DNA of 64,000 nt from Aphelocoma coerulescens. Lineage: Eukaryota; Chordata; Aves; Passeriformes; Corvidae. This document shows, one piece after another, positions 45,061 to 56,110 of the stretch (positions within the stretch are counted from its first letter, which is position 1; the number at the start of each line of letters is the position of its first letter). The position numbers and the translations under genes were made by a program. The notes beneath the pieces are model-generated. The model was not told the origin of the DNA and made no database searches. It saw only the letters and a list, made by a program, of their open reading frames with translations. The stretch spans positions 2,604,001-2,668,000 of the forward strand of contig NW_027183804.1 in assembly GCF_041296385.1 (NCBI RefSeq). Reading direction: 5' to 3'.

Positions 45061-45737
45061 TAATTCCAGGATTCTGTCTGCTGCATTCAGCCAGGTCCAT
45101 GTTGGCAGCATTACTTTGGTCAAAAAGGCTCCTCTTGCTCAGCTCTTGTGGCCTAAGGCTTCAGCTCCTTCAGCTCCTGCTGCTGAGCTGCTCATGCTGA
45201 ATGAGATGCCTCGGAGAGAAGAATACAGTTCATCCAATTCCTTCTGGCACACGGAGAGGGGAGGCTGTGAAAACAGGAGCATTGTTTGCTGTGGCCTCCT
45301 CTGTGCCCTTGACGCCTTTCAGCGCTTTGAAACAGCCAAGAGCTTTCTCCAAGAGTGCAATGAAGCAGCTGTTCCTGCTCCCAGCTCTCGCCCTGCCCAG
45401 TCTCTGCCCTTGACTGCTTTTGTCCCTCTTGCTGTGCCCTCTGTGCCCCCGGGGCTCGGTGGCTGCTGCCCAGGGCTGTGGCACTGGCACAGATCCAGTG
45501 CTCGAGACCCTCCTTTCCCTGCCCTTGGAGCTGCCTGCTCACAGCAGCCTTTGCCACCTGCAAGCTCCACATGGACAGGGAGTGCCCACCTCTGCTCCTT
45601 GCACACCCTGCAGGAGCCCAGGGCTGCCATCTCCAGTCCCTGCTGGCACTGAGGGCTCCCAGGTGCCCCAAGCTGCTGTGGCACCGCTGCCAACGGGAGG
45701 GAACAGCGGCAGGGGCTGTGCTGAAAGTCAGCTCCAT

Positions 45738-45771
<34 letters not shown>

Positions 45772-47270
45772 GGGGGTCATTTGTCCAGCCCTGCCCCAGA
45801 GTCAGGGATCAGATCCAGGCCCTGCTGCTGCTCCCTCGGGATCAGCCACAGTTTGGGTGTTGCTGTCAGTGCCAGCAGGAGCGGGCGCTGGAGCAGCGGG
45901 TGCTGACAGTGCCCCAAGCCCCGGGGCCCGAGGGGTGCCTGGGCTGCGGGGCTGGCAGGGAGCTGCCCCTTGTTCTCCCTGTGCCTCACGCAAAGCTGGG
46001 CCGCTCACAAGTGGGGCAGCACAGCAAACAGGGAGCCTGCCAGTCTCTGCCAGCCCTGTCTGCTCTGACATTGGGCCTTGGAGCTGCAGGGGGACAAAGG
46101 CAGCTGCTTCTGGTCCCTCTGCGTGTCCCTGTGTTCAGCAGTGCTGCTCCATCATTTAGGACATGTTTTCTGTTTAATTAATAGAAAAAAACAAAAGAAA
46201 AAACCCAGAAAATATTATGAAACATAAAACCAAAACCCAAATGTGGAGTGAAAAATCTTTTGTAACTCTGGATTAAGAGGTAACTGATCTTTTCAAAAGA
46301 CAACTCAGGTATTTGTAAATATGCTGATGGCATTGATCCATCTTACTGACCTCAGCAGTCCTTTTTTCAAGATTTTGGGCTTTGTTTCCAACATTGTTAT
46401 TTTAAATTGTGGTTGAAGCGATAGGAAATTGATTGTGCCCTGCCAGCTCCGAGCAGGACTGGCAATCTAAACTCTGTCCCACCCCAACTCACTGAGAAGA
46501 TGCCCTTCCTTCTCACCCTGCCAGTGAGCTGCACATTCCCTTGGAAATTGTCAGGGGTTCTAAAAGACACCAAGTCCCACTTAGGGCTTTTTGCTCTGGT
46601 TTGGCACTGGAGAAGGGCAATTCTTCATCCATCAGCTCCAGGCTGCACTGCCTCAGGAACACGGCCCACTCGCCAGGTTGGGCCCACTCGTGGCACTTCC
46701 AGAGGAGGAAGAAAGTGCAATGGCACAATTCCAGCCCAAAAGGAAGGAAGAGTGGGACAGACAGAACCCCCTGTGCAGATCCAGGCGTTCAGCTGGGACT
46801 GTGGAGAGTTTGGGTTCTTGCCAGTGGGATGTGTGTCCCTGACTGCAATCTCTTGGCCTGCACCAGAGTCTCACTCACCTGCAAAAGCAGAAAGCTCCGT
46901 CGCTGTGCTCGCAAGGGGCTCGTCTGATGCAAAGCTGTCAGAGCCCTGTGAGGGGAGAGCGGGCCCAGCCGTGCCCGGGGCTGAGCCCCAGCAGAGCCCT
47001 GGCAGAGCCCGGAGCAGCCTCAGCATCGGCAGAGCCCGGCTGCAAGGAGAGAAAGCAGAACCCGCCCGTCAGCTGAAGCCTCCTGTCCCCTTGTCCCAGC
47101 CGCCCGCAGTGCCCAGGCCGTGCTGGCCGTGCTCAGAGCTGGGCCCAAAGCTGCCCAGCATTGCTGCCTTTGGGAGCAGAGCAGGAGGGCAGGACATGTG
47201 CCCAGCCTGCAGCCAGCCATGGCACAGCCACCTCCTCAGCAGCTGCCCAGAGCCCAAAAGCAGCTTGGCA
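45061..47270. other. Intergenic DNA with a (CTG)10 tract, no gene recognised
   Basis: A CTG run of 10 units lies at 45741-45770. Around 46170-46420 the DNA is AT-rich. The 47085-47200 part repeats 47985-48120, an intron piece of the PIM-like gene, which adds to the evidence for a tandem PIM array. A long plus-strand frame at 46500-47606 is antisense to PIM remnants and is not a gene. Confidence 0.5.
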
Positions 47271-47402
47271 GCCACTGAAGAATTCCCTGCAGCCGCCCCA
47301 GCAAAGGGGGAACCTTTGGTGCCCGGCCAGGCCGTGCCATGCCCAGCTCTGGCAGCATCCCCCTGGCTCTGGACTCACCTGCACACTGGCTGTGGAGCGT
47401 GT

Positions 47403-47560
47403 CTTTGGAGAAGGTGCCAGAATCAAAGGCCATCATCTTCAGCTGCCGCTGGCCAGCTCCAGGAAGAGGTTGTCGGCCTTGAGCTCATGCTTGGTGTCTC
47501 CAGCAGCAGCAGCCCCACCTGCTACAGCTTCTCCAGGGGCTCCTTCTCTTTCCCTGGGGC
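47403..47560 (-). pseudogene. Older PIM-like kinase exon remnant (mirror of 25870-26022)
   Basis: Minus-strand codons match the remnant at 25870-26022, including the frameshift at GCCAGCGGCAGCTGAAG, the DSG in place of DFG and the GTGAGTCC donor. Because both copies share the lesion, the exon was already dead when the segment was duplicated. Confidence 0.7.
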
Positions 47561-47835
47561 CACACCAGGCTCTCAGGGTTCTGCCCAGGGCCCCAGCCAT
47601 CAGTGAACCAGACCAGCAAAACCAGGGGGGATGGTGGCCACCAGTGCTTGCCAGAGCAGGCCTCCAGCTCAGCTGCAGCCCAAGAGCTGCGTGTTCCCTT
47701 CTGATGCTCCCTGCCCAGAGCTACAGGCAGGACAAAATAGTCTGCTTTGCTTTGCCACTGATTGCCAAGAGATGTGTGGGGCTGTTACCTGCCAGGCCCC
47801 TGGATCACACTGTGCCCGTGGCTCTCTGCCATCCT

Positions 47836-49193
47836 CTAGGGCACATGAACACCCTGCAGCCAAGGGGCACTGAAGAGCTCTTCCAAGGACGGCCTGTCCA
47901 AGGGCTGCATGGACAAGCACCTCTTAAGAATATCCTGGCACTCTGGGCACAGAAAGCAGAAACCACCAGTCAGCTGTAGAAGGATCCCGCCTGCTTTGCC
48001 CCCCGTTCCCGTGCCCAGGCCATGCTGGCTGTGCCCAGAGCTGGGCCTAAACTTGCCCATGCATTCTGTGCTTTGGAGGGCAGCAGGAGAGCAGGACATG
48101 TGCCACCTGCTCAGAGCTGCCAGAGCGGGATGCTCCTGAGCCCGCTGCTGGCTCCCAGCACTGCTATTCCCCCCGTGCCGCAGAGATGAGGATCCACCTG
48201 GAGAGAGCCGTCGTGGGAACAGGATCCGCCCCCAGATGATCTCCTGGCCCCTCTTGAACGGGTGCTTCCCCACCACCAGCTGGTACAGCAGGATGCCCAG
48301 GGACCAGATCGTCGCTGCCTCGCCGTGGTAGCGTTGGTGGTGGATCCACTCGGGTGGGCTGTACAACAGGGTTCCTGTGGAACACAGACCGAGTCCATCG
48401 GGGGATGCTGCTGCTCCCAGAGCCTCGCCCCAGCATCCCTGGGCACGCAGGGGCTGCACCAGTGGCACACGGGGTGACCCGCTGCCCTCTCGCCTGCACC
48501 TGTGACTTGTGTACAACCTGGTGTTGGAAAAGAGGCCACTGGTGTTGGGAAAGGGCAGCGGAAGCCCTGGGGAGGCCCAACCATGACATGCAAATGAAAA
48601 ACCCACCCAGTGGTGGGGAAAACCCACTCTCCTCCCTGCCTGCAGTGCCCCAAAATACAGCAATAAGCCAAGGCAAACCAGGGCAGCGGAGCAGTCCAGG
48701 CCCTTCCTCGCCTGCACACCAAACCGGCCGGTGCACGGGGTCTGACCCCCCTCTCTGCTACCCCCACGGGGGATTTTGTTGGGCTGGCTGCCCCCGCTCC
48801 AGCCCCAGCCCAGGGCAGAGTGGGTGCTGAAGGCTGCCGGCAGCGCCGGGAACTGCCCCCTCCCAGCCCCACCCAAAAGCAACTTGGCTCAAGAATTAAT
48901 CCCATCCTGGCAACAATGAGGGGAAGCCCCGGTGCCACACCCAGGCTGGGCCATGAGATGCCCAGGAGCATCCCCTGGGAGGGCTCACCTGCAAACTGAG
49001 TGTAGGCTGTGTCCTGGAGGAAGGCGCCGCAGCCAAAGTCGATCAGTTTCAGCTGCCCGGTGGCCAGGTCGAGCAGGATGTTCTCGGGCTTGATGTCCCG
49101 GTGCAGGACCCCGCAGCTGGTGCAGTGCCGCACGGCCTCCAGCACCTGGCCGAACAGCCCCCGCGCCTCCTCCTCGGGCAGGAACCTCCGCAC
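47836..49193 (-). pseudogene. PIM-like serine/threonine kinase, three 3' exons
   Basis: Exons on the minus strand are about 49193-48989, 48374-48198 and 47942-47836, and they join in phase. They carry the catalytic loop [10 protein letters not shown], the DFG motif in LIDFGCGAF, the SPPEW substitute for [20 protein letters not shown] and a C-lobe ending in a TAG stop. Human PIM1 is a cytosolic survival kinase; songbird genomes carry many PIM1-like copies. The glycine-rich loop and lysine exons are missing: upstream of about 49193 the sequence leaves kinase homology. It is therefore a 5'-truncated copy unless an unrecognised 5' exon exists. Its last exon and introns are mirrored at 25202-26130. 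Confidence 0.85.
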
Positions 49194-49904
49194 AGCGCTG
49201 GGAAGGTCTTTCCGTGCCGAGGCTTTGCTGCGGCCAAGGAAAGCTCCTGGCTCAGGGTCACCTTTCCTGCGGGGCCAGACCCCCCGAGTGGCCCAGCAGC
49301 AGCAGAGAATTCCAGCACAGCCCCGGCACGGGCAGGGCGGCCCTGGGCGGGCTGCGGGAGCCGGCAGCGCCTGAGCTCAGAGCAGCTGAGCCCGGGGGCT
49401 CTTGGCCAAGGCCGAGGCCCAGCGAGCATTTCTCAGGTCGCAGGGCGGCCTGGAAAGGTGCTGGGGGGGATCATTCACCCCCCAGTGCGGTCCCAGTGGC
49501 TCCCAGGATTTCCACGTCCGTGCTCCCAGCGCTGCTCCCAGCCCTGATCCATGGGGATGGGAATGTCCCGCTCCCTTCCCGGGGCAGGCTCACACCTGAG
49601 CCAGGTGTGCAGGGCAGGACCTTGCCCTGAGCCCAAGCCCTGTCCCCCCTGCAGGATCTGCTTCCCATCGGCCTCTTCCTCCTGCGGCCCCAAGCCCAGC
49701 TCGGTGCTGAACGAAGGGCGCTGGGCCGGGGTCATCCCCCGGCGGGGGCTGCGCACCCCCTCTGCCCCCTCCCCAAATTCCCTCCCGGGGCAGCAGGGGC
49801 GGGCTCAGGAGCCCTGTGGGCAGGGAAAAGGGGGTGACAGCGGGATGGGGGGGGTCACACACGCTCTGGGGGGACACACACGGCCCCTGGGGACCCCCCC
49901 TCAC

Positions 49905-49978
49905 CTTCTCCTGCCGTGCCAGGAGGATGAACCCCAACATGGAGCCCCCGACCCCCAGCACCATCTTGGGGGTGGGGT
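49905..49978 (-). pseudogene. MHC class II beta transmembrane exon
   Basis: A minus-strand exon with an AG acceptor (CCACCAG) and GTGAGG donor encodes DPTPKMVLGVGGSMLGFILL and a short cytoplasmic end, the connecting peptide and membrane helix of bird class II beta chains. It is 74 bp, shorter than the roughly 110 bp I recall for chicken, so the helix is clipped. No peptide-binding (beta-1) or immunoglobulin (beta-2) exon lies upstream; the next class II sequence is the signal exon at 54089-54159. MHC class II presents peptides to CD4 T cells; this copy cannot. Confidence 0.7.
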
Positions 49979-50603
49979 CTGGTGGCAGCTTTGGGGTCTG
50001 GGGGAGACGCCCTAAAACCCCCTCCCAGCCCTACAGCCACTCCCAGACCCCTCAAACCACACCACAGCTCCTGGCCAGGACTCCCCCAACCACTCCCTGC
50101 ATCATAAATGACCCCAAGAACCACAAAATTCTCTCCAAGCCACACAGCCCAGCCAAGATCACCAAAACTCTCTGAGACCACCCTAAAAGGCCCCTCCAAG
50201 CACTACAAATGCCCTCAAGAGCCACAAAAGCCCCTCCCAGTCCCCCAAGGAGCCCCCCAGACCCCCTCCCACCCCACATGGCACCGACCAGGACAGGCTG
50301 GGGGACAGGAGCATCCACAGCCCAGAGCAGCTCAGGCACTTCAGCAGCGATTTGGGCACTTTGGAGGTCACACCCCAAAGGGGGAGACCCAGAGCAGGGA
50401 CTGGGACAGACAACCGGAATTCCTGTAGAATAGGTGGGCTCAGGTGGACACATTCTGCCAGCACAACTACGAGATTGTGGCCCCAGTCTGCCTGGCTTCA
50501 CAGCCCCACAACACTCAGATCCTCCCAAATATTCCTCTGAACCCCAAATTCAACCCCAAATTCCGGTAATATGGTGCCGCTTTAGATCTCTTTGTTTAAT
50601 TTC

Positions 50604-50609
50604 TTTATT
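50604..50609 (-). promoter_or_regulatory. Polyadenylation signal of the six-finger ZNF gene
   Basis: AATAAA on the minus strand in a context matching the signals after the other two ZNF loci. Confidence 0.8.
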
Positions 50610-50926
50610 TCTACCTCAATTTTGGTTGTTTCAGTGGGATTAACACAGAAATTACTTAGGCTGCAGAAGATCTCCAAGATCATCCAGGGTTGCTTGATAC
50701 CACCAGAAAAAACAATTGGACAGAGCAGATGAAAATTTTAGAGTGTAAAGGTAAAAAATCAGCTCTTCCCAATGAATTTCCAATGTTGATCTGAGTCCCG
50801 ATGGATGTTCCTGCCCCTGCGTTCACCCAGGTGCCTACAGGGATCCAGGAGAACGTGGAGAGCACCAGCCAGGGGTCTTCCCAACCTGGATCACAGGGAA
50901 TGTGGGTCACCAGGGCTCTGCCAAAC

Positions 50927-51004
50927 GTGGCTCCTCTGATGGGAGATGGAGTTGGAGCAGAGGACAAAGCTCTTCCCGCAGTTGGGGCACTCGCAGGGCT
51001 TCCC
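50927..51004 (-). pseudogene. Fossil terminal zinc finger after the six-finger ZNF stop
   Basis: Directly after TAA the frame continues GKPCECPNCGKSFVL and ends HQRSH, an intact C2H2 pattern. It corresponds to 22130-22207. Confidence 0.8.
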
Positions 51005-51995
51005 TTAGCGGTGCCTCCGTTGGTGTTGGGTCAAGTTAGAGCTCCTGGAGAAGCTCTTCCCACACTCAAGACACTCATAGGGCCTCTCCCCGGTGTGGAT
51101 GCGCCAGTGCATGACGAGGGTTGAGTTTTGCTTGAAGCCCTTCCTGCATTCGGGGCAGCGGAAGGGCCTCTCATCCGTGTGAATCCGCTCGTGCAGGAGG
51201 AGAGTGGAGCTGGTCTGAAACCTCTTCCCACACTCAGGACACTCGTAGGGCCTCTCCCCGGTGTGGATGCGCCGGTGGCGGTTCAGGTCAGAGCTGTACC
51301 TGAAGCTCTTCCCACATTCCCCGCACTCATAGGGCCTCTCCCCAGTGTGCATCCTCTGGTGGTCGATCAGGTGGGAGCTCTGGCTGAAGCTCTTCCCACA
51401 TTCCCCACACTCGTAGGGCCTCTCCCCAGTGTGGATCATCTGGTGGCGGATCAGGTTGGAGCTCCGCCTGAAGCTCCTCCCACATTCCCCACACTTGTGG
51501 GGCTTCTCCCCATCGTGAAGCTGCTCATGAACCACCAGCTCTGACCTCTGGCTGCATCTCCGGCCGCCTTCCTGGCACAGGGTGGGTCTTTCCTCCTCAG
51601 AGCACCCTGGGCTGCGTTTGCAGCCCCTCCTCCTGCGGGATCTCTGGGGCTTTTCCTCCCCATTGGATTCCTGCGCCGTGGAGCCGCTCAAAATGGCCTC
51701 TTCCACCAGGTTCTGCCGCGGGGATTTGTCCTCCCTGGGCTCCGTCCTCAGCTCCTTGTCTGGGGAGGAAGGACAAGGAGAGGATGGGATTTGCCTCCGT
51801 GCCACAGGGAAGGGGAAGGAGATCCCCCCAGTCCGTCCCTGGCAGGACGGCGTCGGCAGCGGGGTTGTCCTGCAGCCGGGGGCGATGCTGGGCTGGGAGA
51901 TGGAGCAGGAGAGATGGGAAAGGGGCACTGACTTCCTCCTCACCTGCCTGGGGGTCCCGGGGCATCTTCCTCTTCCTCACAGCCTCCTCCTGCAT
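51005..51995 (-). CDS. C2H2 zinc finger protein, six fingers
   Basis: Coding exons on the minus strand are 52022-51944 and 51759-51005, with AG and GT borders and matching phase. The first ATG in the exon (51995) gives 268 aa beginning [18 protein letters not shown]; the partner gene has GTG at that codon. Six C2H2 fingers with TGERPY linkers follow the same leader as the seven-finger gene, to which it is very similar. Fingers 2 and 3 of the partner appear fused or lost here. It is predicted nuclear and DNA-binding with an unknown target. Contact residues between helices differ from the partner in several fingers. Confidence 0.87.
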
Positions 51996-52559
51996 CTGGC
52001 CAAGGGTTGGGAATGGGAGATCCTGGTTTGGGGAAAACAAGGGATGAGTGTGTTGGGTTGGGCCTTCCTCCTGCCCAAGTCCAGCTCTGGAACTCACCGG
52101 GTACCTGGTGTCCATAAAACCAACAAAAAATCAAGAATGACTCCAAAACGGCCTCCAGGAGTTCCCCCTTTCCAGTCTCCTCACTTTGGGGTTCTGGGGG
52201 TCCCCCTTGTCAGGGCTGCTGGGGGTCCCGGGGGTCCTGGGGATCCCCCTCTCCGGGGTCCTGCTTAGGGATGCTGGGGGGCTTTGGGGGTCCCAAAGGT
52301 CCCTTTTTTCCTGATTTTGCTTCAGCTCCCAGAGGTCCCAGGGTCCCCTCTTCAGCCTCCCTCCACTCCAGGCACTTGGGGCTCCCCCCTCTCCTCACTG
52401 CCCCTTTTAGGGCTGAGAGATCCCAACCCCACCTCATCTCCAGGCCCCCCCACCCCTCCAGGCTCTTGGGGGTCCCCGAGCTCTGGTATCGTCCCTCCCT
52501 GCTCTCCCCACTCCAGGGGTCCCGTGTTCCAGCCCCCAGCTCTCCTGGGGATCCCCAAA

Positions 52560-52960
52560 CCCAATGTCCAACCCCGCCAGGACCGGGCGATCCTCACATG
52601 GACCCCCCAAGACCCCCAAGGGGCAATTATGGCTCAGCTTTGGAGTCCTGCAAGATCCACATATCCCCTCTGGCCCAAAAAATCCCTCCCAGGGACATGC
52701 AAAGACATCTGGGGCTCGATTCCAGAATCTGCAAGCTCCAAACACCCCTCCAAAAAAACCCCTCCTGGTGACCCCCCAGTAGATTTGGGGTGAGCTCCCC
52801 CTCCCCGCTCACCTGCAGGATGGGGGGGAAGATGCTACCGGGGCTGGGGGTGCTGTGGACACAGTGGGCGGGCGGTGGAACCTCGTGGTTCTCCAGCTCC
52901 TCCTCCTCCTCTCTCCCTCCTCTTCCTCCCGCTCCTCCTCCACTCCCACCCTACCCCCCC
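52560..52960 (-). promoter_or_regulatory. 5' module (exon 1 and intron start) of the six-finger ZNF gene
   Basis: On the minus strand a donor at 52812-52811 follows CATCCTGCAG. The intron beyond it shares the GGACTCCAAAG block with 17640-17760 and 20260-20460. The upstream part is CT-rich on the plus strand, like the other copies. Confidence 0.6.
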
Positions 52961-53190
52961 TTTCCCACCCCCTCTGCCCCACGGCTGCTGCAGCATCGGC
53001 TGCTGTGTGGGGGGAGCCCCCGATCAGCCCCAGGGATGGACAGGGGGGTTGGGGACCCCCCCAGTGCGGATCCCTCCCTTCCCCAGAGCCCCAGGGAATC
53101 GCTCCAGGGCTCAAGTGCTGGGGGACAGGGCTGCACCCCCATGGAACCGCTCTTCTGCTGTCCCAACCCCACCTTTCCCTCTGTCTTGGG

Positions 53191-53812
53191 GTGACCTTAT
53201 GATGTGTATCCCATATCGCTGCCTATGCCCAGAAATTAATTCCTGTGCCTTTCTATGCCTCTAAACTGAGCCTGAGAGGGGGAAGGAAAAAACTGAGCAA
53301 AACTTTTTCAAAGCAGTTTGCAGCCTGTTCAAGGTCACACACAGATAGCAATTGGTTTCCCAGCTGTGGCAGGGGAGGGGGGAAGCACCCGGCCAGCTGC
53401 GCCCAGAACAGTTTCTTTTTTGGCCAGTTGTTCAGCTGCTTTTTCTCCCGAGAGAAACTGAGAGCTGAATTTTTCCTCCCCTGGAAAATCCCCTTTTCTA
53501 CAGGACTGCTTGATTGCTTTAACATCAGAGCACATCGGGAGGACTTTCCACCGGGCACAGAGGGCCTGGCCCTGGGCCAAGCCCCAGCTCCGAGGAGACC
53601 AAAGGGAGGACTCTAACGCTTTCCCAAGTTTTTTCCTCCACAGCAACAGATTTTACAATTTAGCATTATTTTTCTTTCCCGTGTGTTTGGTAAATAAATA
53701 GTTTTATCTCCTTCACTTTCCTTCGAGGAAAATTTATTTTTTCCCCGAACCTGGAGGGGGAGGGGTGGTTGTGCCTTCTCTCAGAGGATATATTTCTAAA
53801 TTTGGCCAAACC
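53191..53812 (+). mobile_element. Truncated LTR, same family as 10548-11372
   Basis: It begins TGTCTTGGGGTGACC and runs parallel to the complement of 11372-10740, including the CTTTGGTCTCCTCGGAGC block and the GCCTTCTCTCAGAGGATATA block. It stops at about 53812, before the AATAAA part of the full copy. It sits between the ZNF 5' module and the class II signal exon. Confidence 0.85.
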
Positions 53813-54088
53813 AGAACACCCTCACCCCTCCTCCCCTTTCTCAGCGTTCCCCCAATCCACAGCCCCATTCCAGCTCAATTTGGGAGTCCCATCCCCACCC
53901 CGCTTTGCTTGGGGGTCCCAGCCCCCTCTTCCCCCCCCCCTTCTGCACCTTCCCCATCCCCAATCACCACCTCCCCTCCCCCAGCCTTGGTTTTGGGGGT
54001 TCCAGGCCCCTCCTGCTCCCTTTGGGGGTTCCATTCCCCATTTCGCTCAATTTGGGGTCCCAGACCCGCCCCCCTTCTCACCGCTCAC

Positions 54089-54159
54089 CCCGCGCCCGGG
54101 GGGGCTCCCAGCACCACCAGTGCCACCAGTGCGGCCCCAGCTGCCCCCACACGCCCCAT
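54089..54159 (-). pseudogene. MHC class II beta signal-peptide exon
   Basis: A minus-strand ATG at 54159 opens MGRVGAAGAALVALVVLGAP followed by a GTGAGC donor at 54088-54087. This is the typical leader exon of bird class II beta genes. Intron-like sequence continues to 53813 and then meets the truncated LTR; the beta-1 exon is not found. I could not find canonical X or Y boxes in the GC-rich 150 bp upstream. Confidence 0.75.
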
Positions 54160-54699
54160 GCCCAGCGCCGGGCGCTGCCGACAGCCCCAAAGCAGCCGCG
54201 CTGTGCCCTGGGGGGTCCCCAGAGCGGCCCCGCCCCGCACGGCACTGGGAGCACCAGTCCGGACCAGTGCGGAGCGCGGGCGGGCGGCATCAGCCGTGCC
54301 CGGGCAGGGCCGGGCCCCGCGGGGCTCCCGCCCGCACTCGGCCCCCGCCGGGACAGCGCGGGGGGGCCCGGCCTGGCCGCCCCCACCTCCCCCTCCCCAA
54401 ATTCCGCTCCGGGGGGCGCTGGGGGCGGGGGGGGCTCAGCTGGGGCCAGAGGTGCCGGAGCCACGTGTCCCCCGCTGCCAGCACCGCCCCCTCAGGATTA
54501 GGGGTGCCCCAAAACTCCCTCGGAGCTGGCGGATACCCCGCAGGCCCCTGAGGACTGGGGTCCCCCCGGCCTCATCATCCCCAACCTTCGCCTGCCTCAT
54601 CCCAGGCCCCATCCCGCCCATCCCCCTCCGCCACACTTCATCCCACACCCCAATCCACATCCCACCCTTCCCGGGCCCCATCCCGCCCCATCCCATTTC

Positions 54700-55150
54700 T
54701 CCCGGCAGCCGCCACCGGGACCCCCAAAACCCCGCGTGCCGGGGGCTCCCCAATATCCCCCAAGGGGCATTTGCGACTCACATTCGGAGCCCTGCAAGAC
54801 CCAAACATCCGCCTCCCCTCCCCCGCCCCACCAAACCCCCGTTCCCCAGGAACCAACAAAGATATTTGGGGCTCGGTGCTGGAATCCTCCAAGCTCCAAA
54901 AATCCCCTCTCCCAAAACAACCCCAGGCACCGCCCAAGATATTTGGGGCGAGCTGCCCCTCCCCGGTCACCTGCGGGATGGGGGGAGCGGTGTTCCCGAG
55001 GCCGAGAGCTGCGGACACAGAGAGCGATGGATGCACATGGAAGCTCCTCTTCCTGCCCCCTCTGGCCCGCCTCTTCCTCCCGCCCTTCCCCTTTATCCCT
55101 CCTCTTCCTCCCGCTCCTGCTCCTCCATCCGTCCTCCGTCCAGCAGCTCC
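54700..55150 (-). promoter_or_regulatory. Further copy of the ZNF 5' module
   Basis: A donor at 54970-54969 (minus) follows CATCCCGCAG, as at 17502, and intron-side blocks match 17503-17760. A CT-rich stretch on the plus strand (55060-55140) corresponds to the GGAGGA-rich part of 17330-17420. Together with 52560-52960 this mirrors the doubled module of the plus-strand gene. Confidence 0.65.
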
Positions 55151-55479
55151 GCTGCCGCCCCCAAACCTCGGGCTGGAGCGGGGGGTCTGGGACACAGCCC
55201 CGTGCTGGGGGGCAGAGCCGCTGCTGGGGCCATCGCTGTGTCCAGGGCATCCTTTGTGGCCCTCGTGCAGCTCCAGGCTCCCGAGGGCTCCCCGAGGCTT
55301 TCTGTGGCTGTCCCTGCTCCCCAAATCTGTCGCGTTTAATGCCCGAGCGCGGCAGCCCCGTGCCCTGTGGCAGCAGCCGGTGCCGGGACACAGCCCCGGG
55401 AGCTGCGCTAATGCCCGGCCGTGCCCAGGAGGGACTGAGGGGAGGGGACTTCATAAGGATCCCCCCTCTGCGCCCCTGG

Positions 55480-56110
55480 CTGCGCACGGAAAGGTTCCTT
55501 AGTGCATGGGAGCGATTTTCCGGGGTTTCTGGGCTCGGCGGGGCCGAGGCGGCGGCAGCGGGAGCCGCGGGGCCCGGCCCGTGGGGGCGGCTGGGCTGGA
55601 AAAGTGCGCGGGGCCCCAGCGCGGTGCCCGAGGGCTGAGCGGAGCTGACGGGAACAAGCCCCGGAACCCCCCGGTGCCCGAGGGCTGAGCGGAGCTGACG
55701 GGAACAAGCCCCGGAACCCCCCGGTGCCCGAGGGCTGAGCGGAGCTGACGGGAACAAGGCCCGGAACCCCCCGGTGCCCGAGGGCTGAGCGGAGCTGACG
55801 GGAACAAGCCCCGGAACCCCCCGGTGCCCGAGGGCTGAGCGGAGCTGACGGGAACACCCCGCTCGTCTCCGCCGCTCCAAGCCGCTTCCCCGGCTCCGGC
55901 TGCCGCCGCCGCCCGGCCCCGGCGCGGTCCCGCGGGGTCGCCGCTCTTGGCGCAGCTGGAGGGCTCGATCCGAGCCGCGCCCCGCCCGTCCCTCGCTGCG
56001 GCTCTTTCGGTCACACGGAGCGGCCGAGACCCCGCGCTGCTGCCCCGACGCTCCCTCGCTGCAGCTCTTTCAGTCGCTGCGCAGCCGCCACTCCCCGTGC
56101 ACTTCTTCTA
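55480..56110. promoter_or_regulatory. CpG island
   Basis: The DNA is very rich in CpG and GC boxes and includes a 50-bp tandem repeat. No adjacent first exon with a recognisable protein was found, so the gene it might serve is unknown. Confidence 0.6.
55623..55857 (+). repeat. 50-bp tandem repeat, five copies
   Basis: Units begin GGTGCCCGAGGGCTGAGCGG at 55623, 55673, 55723, 55773 and 55823 with almost no variation, which suggests recent expansion. Confidence 0.95.

Noticed and set aside
46500..47606. 368-codon plus-strand frame
   Set aside because: It is antisense to PIM-like remnants and intron sequence and has no recognisable domain.
49640..49800. Class II beta cytoplasmic tail or 3' UTR exons
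   Set aside because: A short block resembles 54360-54440, hinting at tandem class II copies, but no convincing exon could be defined.
54160..54330. MHC class II X/Y-box promoter upstream of the signal exon
   Set aside because: I found no CCAAT-type Y box or X-box match in the expected interval, so it is not annotated.
53765..55339. 524-codon plus-strand frame
   Set aside because: It runs antisense through the class II signal exon and the ZNF 5' module and is proline/serine-rich composition only.
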